From contig CAMJXD010000003.1 of NCBI GenBank assembly GCA_946409635.1, forward strand, positions 62,001 to 126,000: a stretch of DNA of 64,000 nucleotides. The letters are read 5' to 3'. Shown piece by piece: positions 61,456 through 64,000 of the stretch (position 1 is its first letter; every line of letters starts with the position of its first letter). The notes beneath the pieces were generated by a model. That model did no database searches. It was not told the DNA's origin and saw nothing but the letters and a program-made list of their open reading frames with translations. This DNA comes from an uncultured Prevotellaceae bacterium. Its GTDB lineage: Bacteria; Bacteroidota; Bacteroidia; Bacteroidales; Muribaculaceae. The position numbers were made by a program, and so were the translations under genes.

Positions 61456-63192
61456 ATGAAAAAACAGCTACTCTTTTCTTTGGCAATCATGTTGACCGGC
61501 TTGGCCACTATGGCCCAGACACTCAACATCGGTGGCCATCGTGCACCGCTTGACAGCCTCAATCACATGTGGCTGTGCAGCGTGCCGCAATCCACATTCG
61601 GCAACGACTTTAACGCTACCGTCAGCTACGGTGCCGAGCTCACTGACGTCGTCATCGACGGCACAGCCGTCGAGAGCGGCGACAACTACGTGTTTGAGGC
61701 CATCGAGGGCAGCAAGCAATACACGCTCACCGCCCACATGGGCGACAGCCTCATCACCGGCTACATCACCTTCACGTGGTTGCCCATCGTTGAGATCATG
61801 GGCGACATCACGCAGGTCTTCCATGACGGTTCGGTCATCATCAGCGAGCCCGACTCGGCTTACGCCGAACCCATGTATGCCAAGATCAAGACACGCGGCG
61901 GTGCCACCGATGCAGCCACCAAGCACAAGCGCAACTACCGCATCAAGTTCATGAACCCCGACAGCACTAAGCTCAACAGGCGCTTCTTCGGGCTGCGCAA
62001 CGACAACAGCTGGAACCTGGACGCCGGACAGATGGACTTCCTGCGCGTGCGCAACCGCGTCAGCACCGACCTGTGGCTGGACATGGCACGCAAGCCGTGG
62101 TACAGCGACACCGTGGCCAACGTGCGCAACGGTTCCCGCGGACAGATGGTCGAGGTCATGCTCAACGGCGAGTACCGCGGCATCTACAACATGTGTGAGC
62201 CCATCGACCGCAAGCAGCTCAAGCTCAACCGCTATGACGAGGAGAGCAGGCAATTCCACGGCATGCTCTACACCGCCTACACGTGGACCCGCACCGTCTC
62301 GATGAGCGATCCGTCGTCGCAGTTCAACGTCACCCGTTGGGACGGATTTGAGGCCAAGTACCCCGACTACGACGAGATCAAGCGCGTCAACTGGAAGCCC
62401 CTGCGCGAAGCCGTCTGGTTTGCCCACCGCTCAGATGCCGATGCCAAGCTCATGGCCGACAGCCTCGACTACTACTTCGACATCCCCGTCATGCAGGACT
62501 ACTTCATCTTCATCGTCACCCTCCAGGCCATGGACAACGAGAGCAAGAACATCTACTATGCTTGCCGTGACATCAACGAGCAGCTCCGCTTTACCATGAT
62601 TCCTTGGGACCTCGACGTCTGCCTAGGACAGAATTACGCCCCCGGCGTCAACATCCCCTCGATGATTGACCCTGAGCGCGACATCACCTGGATCACCCAC
62701 CTGCCCATGGTGAACATGTGGAACAGGAACGAGGAGTATCACAACCAGGTCGTTGAGCGCTACCGCCAGCTGCGTGAGGGCGTGCTCAGCACCGACAGCC
62801 TCGTCAACCGCTACCGTAACGCCATCAACGAGCTCGAGAACTGCGGTGCAGCTCAGCGCGAAGAGGCACGCTGGAGCAAGGACCTTGACCTGGCCAAGAA
62901 AGAGCTTGACCTGAGCGCCGAGATGGACTACGTCGAGAACTGGCTGCGCCTGCACATGCCCTACATCGACAAGTATGTCTTTACCGAGTATGTCGAACCA
63001 CAGCCCCAATACAAGCGCGGTGACGTCAACGGTGACGGCGAAATCAACATTGCCGACGTCAATGTCATCATCGAGATCATCCTCGGCAACACATTTGATG
63101 ACGGCACCATGAAGCGCGCCGACGTCAACGACGACAGCGAGATCAACATCGCCGACGTCAACACCGAGGTCGACATCATCCTCAACCTGTAA
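61456..63192 (+). CDS. Secreted CotH-kinase-family protein with dockerin
   Basis: 578 residues. Signal peptide (MKKQLLFSLAIMLTGLATMA), a small N-terminal beta domain, then a CotH-like domain (about 105-470): YAKIKTRGGATDAATKHKRN, KYPDYDEIKR, LDYYFDIPVMQDYFIFIVTL, and the core TMIPWDLDVCLGQNYAPGVN with the expected DxD. CotH proteins are atypical protein kinases of spore coats; bacterial secreted homologues are thought to phosphorylate or bind surface components. The C-terminus is a dockerin pair (GDVNGDGEINIADVNVIIEI, then DVNDDSEINIADVNTEVDII). The ATG at 61456 is chosen for the signal peptide; upstream in-frame codons lie in the promoter region. Ends at a strong terminator. Confidence 0.9.
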   Translation: MKKQLLFSLAIMLTGLATMAQTLNIGGHRAPLDSLNHMWLCSVPQSTFGNDFNATVSYGAELTDVVIDGTAVESGDNYVFEAIEGSKQYTLTAHMGDSLITGYITFTWLPIVEIMGDITQVFHDGSVIISEPDSAYAEPMYAKIKTRGGATDAATKHKRNYRIKFMNPDSTKLNRRFFGLRNDNSWNLDAGQMDFLRVRNRVSTDLWLDMARKPWYSDTVANVRNGSRGQMVEVMLNGEYRGIYNMCEPIDRKQLKLNRYDEESRQFHGMLYTAYTWTRTVSMSDPSSQFNVTRWDGFEAKYPDYDEIKRVNWKPLREAVWFAHRSDADAKLMADSLDYYFDIPVMQDYFIFIVTLQAMDNESKNIYYACRDINEQLRFTMIPWDLDVCLGQNYAPGVNIPSMIDPERDITWITHLPMVNMWNRNEEYHNQVVERYRQLREGVLSTDSLVNRYRNAINELENCGAAQREEARWSKDLDLAKKELDLSAEMDYVENWLRLHMPYIDKYVFTEYVEPQPQYKRGDVNGDGEINIADVNVIIEIILGNTFDDGTMKRADVNDDSEINIADVNTEVDIILNL

Positions 63193-63220
63193 ACGACAAC
63201 TCATATCCATTATTCAATCC

Positions 63221-63268
63221 CGAGAGGAGGAATTGCCGCCACACGACAATTCCTCCTCTCGCTTTTTC
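63221..63268 (+). terminator. Terminator of the CotH/dockerin gene
   Basis: Perfect 15-bp stem CGAGAGGAGGAATTG/CAATTCCTCCTCTCG followed by CTTTTTC, 28 bp past the stop codon. Confidence 0.93.
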
Positions 63269-63284
63269 CTTGCCCCAACAAGGC

Positions 63285-63336
63285 GAGGCCCTACATCCTA
63301 TACCAACACTAAACTTGCCCCGTACAGCAATGAAAA
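63285..63336 (-). repeat. 52-bp dispersed repeat, copy 2 (inverted relative to copy 1)
   Basis: Reverse complement of 11282-11333 with four differences. It lies between the CotH terminator and tRNA-Lys. Confidence 0.8.
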
Positions 63337-63377
63337 AAAACGAAACGCAACCCATTGAAAGCTGCGTTCCGTCATTG

Positions 63378-63450
63378 TGATTCGCGTGGGGCTCGAACCC
63401 ACGACCCCATCCTTAAAAGGGATGTGCTCTACCTGCTGAGCTAGCGAATC
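63378..63450 (-). tRNA. tRNA-Lys (anticodon UUU)
   Basis: 73 nt on the minus strand. Acceptor GATTCGC/GCGAATC, discriminator A, anticodon stem CATCC/GGATG with loop CTTTTAA (anticodon TTT at 63415-63417) and T-loop GGTTCGAGCC. CCA is not encoded. A consensus promoter lies just upstream. Confidence 0.95.
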
Positions 63451-63465
63451 TCCCAAAAAGTGGTG

Positions 63466-63497
63466 CAAAGGTATATCAAATTTCGCACCTGGCCAAA
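63466..63497 (-). promoter_or_regulatory. Promoter of tRNA-Lys
   Basis: The minus strand reads TTTG-N20-TACCTTTG, full consensus, 15 bp before the tRNA 5' end. Confidence 0.72.
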
Positions 63498-63560
63498 TTT
63501 ATTGGCTGTTTTTTGCTTTGTAGCAAGGGCTATTAAGGCCCTTGAAGGGCTCTTGAGTCG

Positions 63561-64000
63561 TTACTGGGCCACGAGCTTGCAGATCTCGACGATGGTCATC
63601 ATGGCCTTCTCCATCGAGGGGATGGGCACGTACTCATAGCGGCCGTGCATGTTCATGCCACCGGCAAAGATGTTGGGGCACGGCAGGTTCTTGAACGAGA
63701 GCTGTGCGCCGTCGGTACCGCCACGGATGGGCTGCACCTTGGGTGTAACGCCAGCGTTCTCCATAGCCTGCTTGGCAATGTCGATGATGTTCATCACGGG
63801 CTCAATCTTCTCGCGCATGTTGTAGTACTGGTCCTTGATCTCACAGGAGGCGCAGTCGGGGAACTCGGCGTTGATCTTATTGCACAGGTGCTCGATCTCG
63901 CGCTTGCGGCTCTCGAAGCGGGCACGGTCGTGGTCACGGATGATGTAGTTCAACGTGGTCTGCTCCACGCCGCCTTCCATGCGGATGAGGTGGTAGAAGC
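63561..64000 (-). CDS. pepT: Peptidase T, C-terminal part (runs off the window)
   Basis: The last 146 codons of the gene; the 5' part lies beyond base 64000, so this is a partial record, not a truncation. PepT is a zinc aminotripeptidase of the M20 family. Visible features: [51 protein letters not shown], then [20 protein letters not shown] and [19 protein letters not shown], which carries the metal-site histidine (NMHG). The [10 protein letters not shown] segment is diagnostic of PepT. It converges on tRNA-Lys on the same strand, with no clear terminator between. Confidence 0.93.
   Translation of the reverse strand, partial: FYHLIRMEGGVEQTTLNYIIRDHDRARFESRKREIEHLCNKINAEFPDCASCEIKDQYYNMREKIEPVMNIIDIAKQAMENAGVTPKVQPIRGGTDGAQLSFKNLPCPNIFAGGMNMHGRYEYVPIPSMEKAMMTIVEICKLVAQ

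Overview
The window looks like chromosome of a Bacteroidales bacterium with a fairly GC-rich genome, perhaps Muribaculaceae-like or Prevotella-like (inference; no rRNA or marker phylogeny is available here). Evidence: genes of the type IX secretion system (T9SS: porV and two porU-type sortases), BspA-type leucine-rich repeats, C10 peptidases with propeptides, an AddA/RecB-like helicase-nuclease, NnrDE and Rex. Many start sites are preceded by the Bacteroidetes promoter form TTTG-N18-20-TAnnTTTG and by AT-rich leaders without a clear Shine-Dalgarno sequence.

Layout. 1-6.6 kb (minus strand): the 5' end of ispF, porV, a dockerin-bearing GH13 amylase, a BI-1 membrane protein and argS. 6.8-10.8 kb: a RecB-like helicase/nuclease and a YciH/SUI1 factor. 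11.0-11.2 kb: a small 2[4Fe-4S] ferredoxin (plus). 11.4-13.7 kb: a secreted LRR/Ig-like/dockerin protein. 14.3-23.0 kb: a divergent PorU paralog, a FAH-family protein, Rex and a canonical PorU. 23.1-28.7 kb: a phosphopantetheinyl transferase and a TolC/HlyD/ABC-2/ABC-2 efflux operon. 28.9-31.5 kb: a DUF3108 protein, a small secreted protein with a cohesin-like look, and a divergent pair of conserved unknown genes. 31.6-43.0 kb: two large C10 (streptopain-like) peptidases and a very large InlB-repeat surface protein interrupted by an in-frame TAG. 43.3-49.3 kb: a Tat-exported PIG-L deacetylase, a beta-barrel protein and a 1025-residue TPR protein. 49.6-61.1 kb: mostly housekeeping genes (PpiD-like foldase, SufE, two POT transporters, hpt, adk, BrkB, tRNA-Leu, nnr), interrupted by a REP-associated tyrosine transposase gene bracketed by paired REP-like hairpins. 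61.5-64.0 kb: a CotH/dockerin protein, tRNA-Lys and the 3' part of pepT.

Much of the window concerns export to the cell surface. PorV and the PorU sortases would handle T9SS cargo. The InlB-repeat giant ends in a T9SS-type C-terminal sorting domain, whereas five other secreted proteins (amylase, LRR protein, two C10 peptidases, CotH protein) end in type I dockerin pairs.

Intergenic DNA is rich in short dispersed repeats: at least six families, including MITE-like and BIME-like elements. The most system-like candidate is the transposase gene with its flanking hairpin pairs near 55.6-56.7 kb; its C-terminal half carries an unusual Rossmann/SLOG-looking domain.
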